NCBI GenBank assembly: GCA_022316685.1
Contig: JAKJHU010000183.1
Span: 496,001-560,000, forward strand
DNA from: Progne subis subis
Lineage: Eukaryota > Chordata > Aves > Passeriformes > Hirundinidae
Direction of reading: 5' to 3'
Length of the DNA: 64,000 bases
Part shown: positions 22,871 through 33,702 of the stretch, piece after piece
How positions within the stretch are numbered: position 1 is the stretch's first letter
Layout of the letters: every line of letters begins with the position of its first letter
Notes under the pieces: generated by a model
What the model was told of the DNA's origin: nothing
Seen by the model: the letters and a program-made list of their open reading frames with translations, nothing else
Database searches by the model: none
Position numbers and translations under genes: made by a program

Positions 22871-24324
22871 CCCAAGTGGAGAGCAAAACTGAGCCATATA
22901 AGTCTCTGCTTTTCTTCAGCGCCTGCCGCTTCTTCCTTTGCTCCAGGCAAGTCCAGGATTTAGTTTCCCAGCTCACGCGTGTGTCTGTAAGGTGCCTGCA
23001 TGGAGGAGAGGGAGGGCCGCTGCAGCGCAGGGCTCGTGCCCCGTCAGAGCCTCTGTCTCACGACGGCACCAATGCCGCTGCCTTGGGACGCCCGACTGTG
23101 CAAGGCGAGTCTGGCCTCAAGGACGGCCATCGGAATCAGTCAGGGGCACAAGCTGCAGCTGAAGCTGCCAAGCGTTACCATGGGGCTGGCAGGTCGAGAG
23201 AAACTTACTGTGGCCAGCTCTGCTGAAGCCTTTTGCCAACCCACAGGCAATTGTGCCCACCTTCTCCTCCCATTTGGCATCCCGGCTGGTGTGCATGCCT
23301 CATTGCGCACGTGCTGCTGTTCCTGTGCACACTCTGGTGCTGTTTCCGTGGGCTCCAGAGTGACTTGGGCAGCGGCGGCTCCGCAGCCCCGCTCGAGGGG
23401 ACGTCGCCGCCCTCCCCGTGGTGGCAGCAGCTCTGCGGCCCCAGAGCTCTGTGGCAGGGTGGCCTCGGTCACAGCACCGCAGCCTGGGCAGCCACGAGGG
23501 CCTGGGCTGGCCGCCAGCCCTGTCTCTGCCCGCTGCCCCTTATTGACAGCACCCTGCAGTCGTGCCCTGGCAGCGTGCCCCTGCCCTCCCTGTGCCCAGT
23601 CATCCCAGCCGGGACACCTCGGGGGAGTCCCCACCCTTCTGGTGGGGCGGTGTCCCTGCCTCGAGGGCTTCTACCGTAGACCCGCGAGGTCTGCTTTGGG
23701 GAAGCACCAGGGCAGCCGGGTGGCAGGAACAAGGCGGCTGCCTGGGGGCTGCTTATGGCCTCTGACACCCAGTTCCTCAGGACTTCCCACCACCCCAGCC
23801 CCTCAGAGTCTCCCCCAGCCCGGCCAAGCTGCCTGGCAGCAGTGGTGCAGCCCCACAGGAGCTCCAGAGGAGCCCGCTCACGAGGCACCTCGGAGCCCTC
23901 AGCCATCCAGCCAGCAACGCACGGGCAGGAGGACACAGAAGGCGCTTCCTGGCTGGCACAGGGCATGTGACCATCTCCAGGCACCGGTCTCGCAGCGATC
24001 CCCACAGCTCGGGCCGCTGCCCACCCGCTCTGTCGGCAGTGCAAAGGCTTCAGCGGGACCACCAAAGGCCAGGGGGCTTCTGGCCATTTTCCCTGCAAGA
24101 CTCTGCGCCTGGGCAGCTCGCTGAGCGCAAGCACCCTTTTCCCCCCTCTTCCTCTCTGCCCTGCAGACCCTGGGCAGCAAAAGAAATCTCCTTGCATCCT
24201 GTCTATTATAACACGTCCTATATTTATAGACTAAAGACGAACAAAAAAGAAGAGAAGAAGAATCTTGAAGGAAAAGAAAATCCCCACTGGCTCTGGTGGC
24301 CCCAAGCAGACAGCGTGTCCCAGA

Positions 24325-27300
24325 TCAGCTCTCTGCAGAGCTGCAGCACCGCAGCCAGCCGAAGCGCAACAGTCGACGCCGTGTCCTCCATACCCTGCGG
24401 AGCTCATCTTGCAGGTTCTCGAACATGGAATATCGAGACCTGTCTACAGACCAGAGGATATGGGAGGTTTGAAGTGCTAGGCGACAGATGGAAGGACTGA
24501 CATCATCTGCCATGTCTTCAAAGGCTGGAAGAGAAAGGAACAGAACCACGGTCAGATCCCGGAGCTGCGGGCACCCCAGGAGAGCCCCCTGCCAGGGCCA
24601 GCCCAGCCCGCTCTTGCCGTGGCCAGGAGGGAGCAGGGACCAACGGGATCAGCCCAAAGCTGCTGGACACGAATGCGCCACGTGTCCCTGCAATCGCTGT
24701 GTGCTCTGCCCACGCCCTCCTCGTCCGCACAGGGAGCAGAGCCCCCGCAGCCGGCCCAGGGCTTGCGGCTTCCCCCGCCGGTCCCGCTGACAGCCCGCTG
24801 CCCTCACTCACCTTTGTAGATGAGCTGGAGCTGTTCCCGCTGCCTCCTCAGGCTCCGCCCGCAGATTCCTGTGGACACAGAGCCTGTCACCACCCTGCCA
24901 GCGGCACAGCTCCCTGCCGGCGGCACAGCTGCCGGCCCTGTGGCCACACGGCCTCCTGGCCCTGGCGCTTGCCGCCTGCTGCCGCCCAAGGGCACGGCTG
25001 CGAGAGGGCGGCAGCAGCCCGAGGCCAGGCGGGGCTCCAGGGCGCCGGGCCCGGTCACCGCTGCGGGGCAGCATCCGGGCCGGGGCCGAGCTACGGCGGG
25101 CCGGGGAGGGAGCTCGGGTTCGTGGCTCACCAATGAACCTGATGGCCGCCTCTCGCAGGGGCTCCTGGGGGCCTCTCCAGGTATGGCAGGGCCTGGCGCA
25201 GCAGCTCGGCCGCTCGGCTCCTGTTCTCTTGCAGCTGGAGAGAGCGGCAGGAGGGAAGGGTTGGCGTGGGCTCAGCTCCCCGGCCGGGCTCTCGCTGCGC
25301 CCAGCCCCGGCCTCCCGTGCCCACACAGCCCTGAGGCCCGGCCAGCAGCCGCTGGCGCCGGGCTCTGGAGGGGGCAGAGAGCCGGGTGCTGCCCGGGCCC
25401 GCCTCGCCCATCGGCTCGGGGCCACAGGAGCCTGGAGAAGAGCCCACACGGGCCCTGGGTCCAGCACTGGGCAGAGGCACAGCTGCCAAGCCCACACACC
25501 AAGCACCACAGTCAGGGGGCTTCTCCAGGCTGAGGCTGGGCCTTCCAAGCTGTTCTTACCAGGCACTCGCTAAACATCCACAACTTCTTCTTCTTCACTA
25601 GTTTTTCAAGGTCCCTTCTCTTCAGGAACATGGCCGCACAAAGGAGCGTTGCCCAAGAAGCCTGGAGAGCAGCAGAGACGCGTAGATGGCACCACAGCCC
25701 AGGGTACAGGAGCCGCGTCCCTGTGCCAAGTCCTGGAGAGGCTGCAGCCCGCAAGGTGCCAGGGCAGGAGGCAGCCGAGCCCCCTCCCAGGGGGACACAC
25801 CAGCCGCCCACGAGTCCTCACCTCTGCCACATCCTGGTCCTCATCATGGCAATGGAAGAACAGTGGAAGCAGGCTCTGGCGTACGTGTGTCTTCAGGGCC
25901 TTTTTTTCCTTTTCCACTGAAACAGTCACCGATTTTTGGAAGAGCAATATGGCCAGCAGCCGCACCTGGCTCTTACGCTGTATGAAAGGAAGAAAAAAAG
26001 ACCTCAGCCGTGGCTGCTTGGGGCTCAGCCAGGCGCAAGCCTGCAAATTCACGTGGCATCAAATGCCTGGGCAGCACCCAGTGGCTGGGGCTACAGAGCC
26101 TTACGTGGTCAAAGAGTGGCAGGAGTGCCTCAGCCAGCTGCAGGGCAAAGGGGCTGGGTGCCAGCAGGGCCTTGTCCAAGACTATGAAGCTGAGTAGCAT
26201 GACTGTCGTTTGGACTATCTCTCCATCTGGGTCTTTCAGGAGCTCCACAAGTCTTTCAGTCAGGCTCCACATTTTTTCAGTCTGTGTGGAACACAAGTCT
26301 GTGAAACGCCACCCTGGTGCTGCAGGGCCCAGAGGCCAAAGGCCTGTCCTGAAGCCCTCGGGCAGCTGAACCAGGAGGCAGGAGAGCTGGGAGCAGCTGC
26401 CTCAGTGCCCAAAACCCAGCCCAGCCCAAGCAACTGCGTTCCCCATCCCCACGCTGCCCGCACGGCTTCAGCCGCTGCTCCCTTCTCACCATCAAAGGAT
26501 CGTCAGTGAGCATAAGGAGTGCCCTGAGCGCCAGGTGACGCCTATCCCTGGACTTGCTCCACAGGAGCGTTGACAAGATTTGCAGGACTCTGTTATGACC
26601 ATGTTCACTCAGGTCCAGGCAATCTAGAGCCTGAAAGGCACAGGGCAGTGACAGGAGACCCGGCTGCCAGGAGCCCAGGAGCGCACAGGGCCGGGCCCAG
26701 GCAGCAGCAGCAGCAGCAGCAGCAGCGCAGGGCGCGGGCACCGTCCCAGGCAGCTGCGGCTATGAGAGGGCAGAGAGCTGGGAGGCAGCTCAGCCAGGCA
26801 GCGCTGGCTTTCAGGCTCACCTCCACAAGGAACGCCAGGGCGGGCAGATCCCAGCGTGGCTGCTGTGTGTTCAGCAGGCGGAGCAGGTAGCGAGCGATCC
26901 GGGAACACAAGGGTGTGGAGATGCAGGACATCTCCCTAGCAGGAGAAAAAGTAACCAAGGCTGTGAGCTCGGGGCACATATCTCTTCCAGGGCTGACTCA
27001 CAGAGGTCTGGTCTTTCAAGACCATCCTGCAAGGGGACCTGAGCCATTTGAGAGGCGGCTCCTTCTGGACAGCCTCCTCTCCCAGACTTTTCCAGCCTTT
27101 TTGGCAGACCCTCGGTGACCAGGCCATCTGGCCCACGACCACGGGGGACTGTGCGGGCCACCCCGGGCAGAGGGGACAAATGCCTGAGGCAGTGGGGAGA
27201 AGGGGGTCTCACCTGGCCAGCAGACCCACGGCATAGTGGTGGGTGTCCGCACAGAGCAGCGTGTCCCAGGCACGCTTGCGTTCCATTGCCACCACCACAT

Positions 27301-29463
27301 GCTCACAGTGCATTTCACTGAGCAGGGACTTCAGGGTCTGCACTGCAAAGCTGTGTGCAGAGCAAAGCCCCGGTCACACTGGGAGCACTGCTGCTGCCCT
27401 GGGGACGTGGCAGGCGCAGGAGGACGGGGATGGAGCACCTGTTGGGGCTAGTGGCAAGGCCATGTTGCTCCTGGCATGCCTTCCAGAAGGTATCGACCTC
27501 CTCTGGTATATCCAAAGTGCTGAAGAACACTTGGAAGAGCAGATGTACAAAGAGGTGGGCAAAATACACTGACACCATATGTGGGACACAGGGCGCCTGG
27601 AGGATCTTCCACATCACCACAGTTGCCTGCAAAGGACAAAGCATGCCGAGACAGCGCTCGCTGCCGAGGTGTCCGTGCGGCAGGGCCCGAGCGTGGCCGG
27701 AGAGGCCAGGGGAGACGCGGGGGGAGCACCGGGCCTGGTGCCCCCTGAAGCTGCCCCTAGCCAGGTTTCATCCCCGTGCCTGAGGCAGGGAGATGCAGCA
27801 GGGCAAGGAGCATGAAAAGCTGCTGGAGAGGCAGCCTTGGGCTGAGCAAAGGCCAGTTCCAGAAACTCACAGCCAGGCAAAGACTCCCGTTTTGTCCCCA
27901 TCAGAGGTGCACGTGCTGTGCTCTGGCCAGTTCTCCAGCACATCTAGGAGTTTGAGCTGCACACGCTCCGCGGTCCTGGGCGAGCACAGGATCGTCTTCC
28001 ACATGGACGTAGCAGCTCTGTGGGGTCAGAACTCGGTCTCAGGGGGGTCTCAGACACAGTGCCGTGGCCTGGGCAGCAGCGGGGAGCTGAGCTGGCTGCC
28101 AGCTCTGCCTCTGCCCACTGCCCTCGCCAGCAGCAGCCAGGCAGCCCAGCCCTGTGGGGCAGGCCCCTGAGGGGCAGGGAAGAAGCATGGCAGCAGGCTC
28201 GGGGCCCTGACATGTCAGGGCTGGGAAAGGAGTAGCCAGAGGGCCGCAGAATTCTCCTTTTGGTCACACGCCTGGGGCAGGCTGTACAGGATGATGGGCT
28301 GGGGTGCCCTGAGCCCTCTGGGCAGGTTGGGCCCCATACCTGTCACATGATGGGGCCACACGCTAGGAGAGTCATCACCACGTCATCGGGCTGTGCGTCG
28401 GGTGAGATCCAGCAGGGTCCTGAACAGCTTGTGCTCAGAGTCCTCATTGGCCACGAGCCACTGGTGGATGTACCTCACCATGCGGGCACCTGGAGAAGGC
28501 ACAGGGAGACTTGCAAAGCTGCCAGAGGGAGTCATGATTGCCCAGCTTCCCCAGAGGAGTGCTTCCCTTCCCACACACACTGCCATGGCCTCAAAGCCTC
28601 ACAGGGACCAGCAGGCTTGGCTTGGGAGGCCAAGCAGTTCCTGGGAGGATCAAAGCCTGGGCACAGGCTGCTTACTTGCTTTGGGCTGGTAAAACCCTCC
28701 TCTACAAGCATATCTAGCAGGGCAGCGCTGGTCTTGGTTTTGAAGATGGGAGGGTATACTCTGACCCCAGTGCCCATGGGCCTGGTCTCTTCCTCCCGAA
28801 TTCTCTTGATGAATTTGCAGACCAGCTGGAGGAGACAGGCAAGAAGCCAGGGATGTTGCATGGAGCGCTCCAAGCACGGTGCTCGGCTGAGCAGCGACGG
28901 CAGGCCCAGCCCAGGTCGGGGGGATGGCCGCAGGTACCTGCGCTGTTGTGCGGAAGAGGCCACGGGCGGGGTCCTGCTCTTGTGTCCGGTCCAGGGCTGC
29001 ATCTGGCAAAGAGCGAGCGCAGCTGCTTTGGCTGCGGGAGAGGCCGGAGAACAGAGCCCAGCCCTGCGCTCCCCAGGCAGGGAGAGCCCCGGGATGCCCC
29101 GGGGGATGGAGCAGGGCCGCTGCGGGGTTCAGCTCCAGCCCATCTTCCGTCCTGTGCAGGGGTATGTCCCCAGGGGACGGGATGCCATGCGATGCCATGA
29201 GGCCGAGCCGGCTGCAGGCACCGGCCCTGCGGCCCAGCTCTGCCACTCACCCTCCTGCAGTGGCTGGAACGGCTGCACCTCTTCAGTCTCTTCTGCTTGG
29301 GCAGCAGCAGGGTCTTCTTCCTCCACTTCATCTATCCAGGCCAGCTTGGGCACTCTCGGGGGTCTCTGTTCCATGTCAGTGCCTGGATTTATGGCTACTG
29401 GCAGGAAAGTTGGCTTGGAAAACCTCCGAGTCAGCAAGTCCTGTAGTTGTGCCTGGAAGGCAC
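24325..29463 (-). CDS. MROH-like HEAT-repeat protein, copy U2 (frameshifted as assembled)
   Basis: Same architecture as the U1 copy. Exons 5' to 3': 29251-29463, 28938-29002, 28676-28825, 28340-28489, 27871-28017, 27439-27626, 27213-27350, 26821-26935, 26490-26630, 26105-26281, 25822-25977, 25560-25661, 25131-25234, 24812-24868, 24325-24524. Class I sequences in exons 9-12 and 15 (MADDVSPSICRLALQTSHIL in the last exon). Reading frame is broken by an extra C in exon 13 (104 instead of 103 bp), a missing G in exon 5 (147 bp), and several single-base gains and losses in exon 4 (net +1). Exons 4 and 5 lie in the indel-rich stretch, so these may be consensus errors rather than true mutations. Exon 1 is type B (DEVEEEDPAAAQ). 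Confidence 0.7.
26702..26725. repeat. (CAG)8 in intron 8, U2
   Basis: Eight units, the same length as in U1. Confidence 0.9.
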
Positions 29464-29755
29464 CTGCAAGTCTGAAGTACTGGGAAGAGTAGAGGAGTCT
29501 TGCAGTATGGTCTCGAGGGCTCCTGCCACAATGACAGGAGACTCCTCGTCAAGGAATGTGCCCTGTTCTCGAGGGCACCGGCAGCAGGGATGGGAGATGC
29601 CTGGGAAAAGCTCCGGGGCACCAGTTCCCACGGTCTGCCCTCAAGGGCACCTGCAGAAGAGAAGCCTCGGGAAGGCCACGGGTCAGCAAGCCCTGTGGTC
29701 TGGCCTCGAGGTCACCTGCAGGACTAAGGCCTCAGAAAAGCTCCGGGTCAGACAA
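29453..29755 (-). repeat. 65-bp-period minisatellite, U2
   Basis: Same arrangement as in U1, with repeated gene-strand TGCAG/GTG(A/C)C acceptor-like motifs. Confidence 0.7.
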
Positions 29756-29866
29756 AAGTGAGTGTGCTGTGGGGGGGCTCCTCACGACACCGCTCTATCC
29801 CGTCCGGTCCCGACGCGTGCTCCGAGCACTGTGGCGTGGCTGCGTCGCCGCCAGCACCTATGTCAC

Positions 29867-29950
29867 CACGTGTCACAAAGGGCCCTTTGACACCCTGTCC
29901 CATTCCTTTCCATGGTGACCACGCTGCGTTGTGTCAACAAAGGGCCCTTG
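29867..29950 (-). promoter_or_regulatory. Presumed promoter elements, U2
   Basis: CACGTG at 29867, CAAAGGGCCCTTTG at 29876-29889 and CAAAGGGCCCTTG at 29938-29950, with the same 62-bp spacing as U1. Confidence 0.4.
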
Positions 29951-30844
29951 CACACGCTGCCACCTGCGCTGGGGCTGCCCTCAGCCCACCCAAAGTGGCC
30001 CAGGTTGAAAGGATTCCCTTGGCCTGGGTGTCCAAGACAGCCCAACAGGATCTTTAGGAGCGGCTCAAGGCAGCAGCAAACGCTGCCCTGCTCTGCGGGC
30101 TCAGGGCAGCAGAAGGAGCCCCCAGGGCTGCCGACGCAGCCGCCGTGGGAAGGGCACGGGGCCTTCCACAGAAGCTGGCACGGCCTCCTTGGGACACGTC
30201 CCGGCCGGTGGCCATCCTAAACCCGCGGGTGTGACACAGACACGAGGAACGTGTGGGCCGGGGCAGGAATGCTGCTGGGACCCCTGGGGCCCGGGGAGCA
30301 CTGAAATCAGCGGGTGTGGCAGAGTCCCTGCCCAAGCAGACCTGCCACCCCCCCTGAGGCCCGGCAGCGCTGCTGTCATCTCCTGCCCCAGAGACCTGTG
30401 CCCCGGGGGGCTTCTGTGCCGGAGGGAGCCAAAGCCAAGGTGCCCTGGGGGCTGTGCTCCTTCTCCTGGGGCTGTGGGCAGGAGCACTGCAGCAACTGCT
30501 GGCAACTCTTGGTAGCTGTCAGATGATGTTGCTCCTTCCTGGAATGTTTGGGTTTTTGTTTTTCCATAAAAGGGAGTGGCAGTAGCACCAGAGCACCATC
30601 AGCTGCTGAGTTTCCCAGGACGATTAAATTGTACAGAGACACTGTGATGTTTCAATGTGACCTTCTGTCTGTTCTTCCGGGAAAAACGTTAGCTCAGTCT
30701 CTGGTGTTCAATGCTCCAGTTGCTGCGTGTCTGTTGGTGCTGTAGCTGATGCAAGGCAAAGATTACCTCCAGACCCAAAGAGTCTTGCCTGAAAAGTCAC
30801 TGGCCTACATCTAATTTTAATTCTTTGTTTTCTGCATTTTCTAG

Positions 30845-31069
30845 AGCCTGCTGATCATTTTCAAGGATTTCTCCCTATCTCTCGGCCACATTCTCCAGAC
30901 GTTCTGCTGTTACATCCTTTTGCATTTAGTGAAAGTGACCTGCAATGACCCATCAATCAAAGCCCTGGGAGGACTTGAACCCCTGGGTGAAGCCAGGCAA
31001 AACATCCATTTCCCACACCTGAAGCCATTAACTGCCAAGCGCTGTCCCCAGTGTCACACCCTGTCCCCT
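30845..31069 (+). other. Candidate plus-strand exon, 75 codons, U2
   Basis: Same splice-bounded open segment as in U1, with no stop codon or length change. Confidence 0.3.
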
Positions 31070-31172
31070 GTAAGTTTACTGGTGCCATTTAAAAGGGGTT
31101 CCCAAGGGAAGCAAGTGAAATATTTTTGTAATTTCCACATCAGCATTAAAATCCTTGCCCAGATAAATCACA

Positions 31173-31726
31173 TGTCAGCCTGTCCCAGGTTACAATGTAA
31201 GATGTGCCCAAAGTATGTATTCTATCGCCATCTACATGAGCTGTTGAAACTAGGCTGGGCAGTGTTTCCCTTGCCCCCTGCCTCCAGACTCTCTTCTCTT
31301 CATGGCCCATCAATGCACTGCTGCATGACTCATAGATCCCTCCCTCCAGGAGCTCTCTCTGTTTAATGGGCAATCAAGGACTCACAAAATGATACCAGCC
31401 CATTGCGAGATGCTCCCCCCAGGGGGAGGAGCCAAGCATTCCCAGCTGGATAGAATCTGGGATTTGGGACAGCACAAGCAGCCTTACCCACTGGATTCCC
31501 AGAGGACAAGAGTTATCAGACCTTTCTGCGGGAACACTGCTTCAACAAGACCACTTCATCTGGACTGCTACCACCACGGTAGCAGTCAGGTTGTATTCTG
31601 ACTCTGTCAGTGATCCTTTGTACTATTGCGTGTGCTCTATTTAATTTCATTTTACCTTTTTTTCTCTCCTATGAAATTGTTTTTTCTGACTTGGAGTCTC
31701 TCGCTGGCTTTGCCTTCAAGCCAGCA
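31173..31726 (+). mobile_element. LTR-like insertion (solo LTR candidate), U2
   Basis: 554 bp beginning TGTCAGCCTG and ending CCAGCA (TG...CA), flanked on both sides by CACA, a possible 4-bp target duplication. The interior has CCCCCCAGGGGGAGGAG, then a T-rich 3' part with CTATTTAATTT, as in avian retroviral LTRs. No gag, pol or env sequence adjoins it. The family is unverified. U1 lacks the segment. Confidence 0.55.
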
Positions 31727-32260
31727 CACAAACTTTCTAGGATTTTTAAATACCAAAGCGGTCATTTTTCACTCTGGATTTTTGTGTCTCTCAACAGTCA
31801 GCTTTTAGTTTTAGACACTCCAGAAAAAGTCTCTGGTGTCAGCTATGCCTTTGCATCAGCATACACTCCTGATGATTACTTTAGGCAGGAGCAGCAAAGC
31901 CAAGAATGAGGCAAACAGGCTCTTCCTGTGTTCTCATGTCCTGCACAGCACTGAGGAGTCAGGAGCCTCAGGGTGCACAGGAGGCCACAAAGACTTTGGG
32001 ATGCTGAAATGGACCAACCTGGTGCCTGTGCCCGGGCTGCACAGGGCTGAAGGGCAACTGGATGATCCAACAACGGTTGAATGGACATACCATGGCCCAT
32101 TGGAGACTCCTCTTGCTAGTTCTGTGAGCTACAATATTCAGCTGTAACCAGCTGATTTTTTCATGTTTGCTTGAAATCCGGGAGAGGAAAAGGTAAAGCA
32201 TGGAGAAGTGCTCTTCCAGTCCCAGTGACAGCTGTGCCTGCCCACCACCTGTGCCCATGG

Positions 32261-32330
32261 CGGGGTGGTTGGAACTGGACGATCTTTATGATCCTCTCAA
32301 ACACAAAGCGCGCTGGGATGCGGTGATTCC
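32261..32330 (+). repeat. CR1 3'-tail remnant in unit, U2
   Basis: Same GGTTGGAACTGGACGATCTT remnant as U1. Confidence 0.65.
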
Positions 32331-33702
32331 CCAAGTGGAGAGCAAAACTGAGCCATATAAGTCTCTGCTTTTCTTCAGCGCCTGCCGCTTCTTCCTTTGC
32401 TCCAGGCAAGTCCAGGATTAGTTTCCCAGCTCACGCGTGTGTCTGTAAGGTGCCTGCATGGAGGAGAGGGAGGGCCGCTGCAGCGCAGGGCTCGTGCCCC
32501 GTCACAGCCTCTGTCTCACGACGGCACCAATGCCGCTGCCTTGGGACGCCCGACTGTGCAAGGCGAGTCCGGCCTCAAGGACGGCCATCGGAGTCAGTCA
32601 GGGGCACAAGCTGCAGCTGAAGCTGCCAAGCGTTACCATGGGGCTGGCAGGTCGAGAGAAACTTACTGTGGCCAGCTCTGCTGAAGCCTTTTGCCAACCC
32701 ACAGGCAATTGTGCCCACCTTCTCCTCCCATTTGGCATCCCGGCTGGTGTGCATGCCTCATTGCGCACGTGCTGCTGTTCCTGTGCACACTCTGGTGCTG
32801 TTTCCGTGGGCTCCAGAGTGACTTGGGCAGCGGCGACTCCGCAGCCCCGCTCGAGGGGACGTCGCCGCCCTCCCCGTGGTGGCAGCAGCTCTGCGGCCCC
32901 AGAGCTCTGTGGCAGGGTGGCCTCGGTCACAGCACCGCAGCCTGGGCAGCCACGAGGGCCTGGGCTGGCCGCCAGCCCTGCCTCTGCCCGCTGCCCCTTA
33001 TTGGCCAGCACCCAGCAGTCGTGCCCTGGCAGCGTGTCCCTGCCTCGAGGGCTTCTACCGTAGACCCGCGAGGTCTGCTTTGGGGAAGCACCAGGGCAGC
33101 CGGGTGGCAGGAACAAGGCGGCTGCCTGGGGGCTGCTTATGGCCTCTGACACCCAGTTCCTCAGGACTTCCCACCACCCCAGCCCCTCAGAGTCTCCCCC
33201 AGCCCGGCCAAGCTGCCTGGCAGCAGTGGTGCAGCCCCGCAGGAGCTCCAGAGGAGCCCGTTCACGAGGCACCTCGGAGCCCTCAGCCATCCAGCCAGCA
33301 ACGCACGGGCAGGAGGACACAGAAGGCGCTTCCTGGCTGGCACAGGGCATGTGACCATCTCCAGGCACCGGTCTCGCAGCGATCCCCACAGCTCGGGCCG
33401 CTGCCCACCCGCTCTGTCGGCAGTGCAAAGGCTTCAGCGGGACCACCAAAGGCCAGGGGGCTTCTGGCCATTTTCCCTGCAAGACTCTGCGCCTGGGCAG
33501 CTCGCTGAGCGCAAGCACCCTTTTCCCCCCTCTTCCTCTCTGCCCTGCAGACCCTGGGCAGCAAAAGAAATCTCCTTGCATCCTGTCTATTATAACACGT
33601 CCTATATTTATACAGTAAATAAAAAAGAGAAGAAAACAACTCATGAAAAAAAAAAAAAATCGCACTGGCTCAGGTGGCCCCAAGCAGACAGAGTGTCCCG
33701 GA

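Larger units (their letters stand above)
14062..23183. repeat. Array unit U1
   Basis: 9122 bp. Distinctive for lacking the LTR-like insertion, having a 227-bp duplication around exon 1, and class I 3' exons. The only complete unit whose exons 1-15 all keep reading frame. Confidence 0.95.
20856..24324. other. Spacer between U1 and U2 genes
   Basis: About 3.5 kb. In order: CpG-rich presumed promoter zone of the U1 gene (to about 21250), a GC-rich stretch, candidate plus-strand exon 21939-22163, the site where other units carry the LTR-like insert (about 22265-22275), a CR1 remnant, then the GC-rich start of U2 and its 3' flank. No second gene could be confirmed. Confidence 0.6.
23184..32641. 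repeat. Array unit U2
   Basis: 9458 bp, the longest unit. Class I 3' exons like U1, but it carries the LTR-like insert, and exon 1 is type B only. About 27690-28600 is rich in single-base length differences relative to the other units. Confidence 0.95.
29770..33702. other. Spacer between U2 and U3 genes
   Basis: Order as in the U1-U2 spacer: CpG-rich promoter zone, GC-rich stretch, candidate plus-strand exon 30845-31069, LTR-like insert, CR1 remnant, then the GC-rich start of U3, which lacks the 75-bp segment. A long minus-strand open frame over 32598-33800 follows the GC-rich composition and is not called as a gene. Confidence 0.6.

Noticed and set aside
22741..23226. Plus-strand 161-codon frame starting MEKCSSSPS
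   Set aside because: It is built over a CR1 tail remnant and spacer; the frame changes in U5 and shows no recognisable domain.
31173..31726. Complete endogenous retrovirus
   Set aside because: Only a single LTR-like segment is present; there is no second LTR and no gag, pol or env coding sequence in the spacer.
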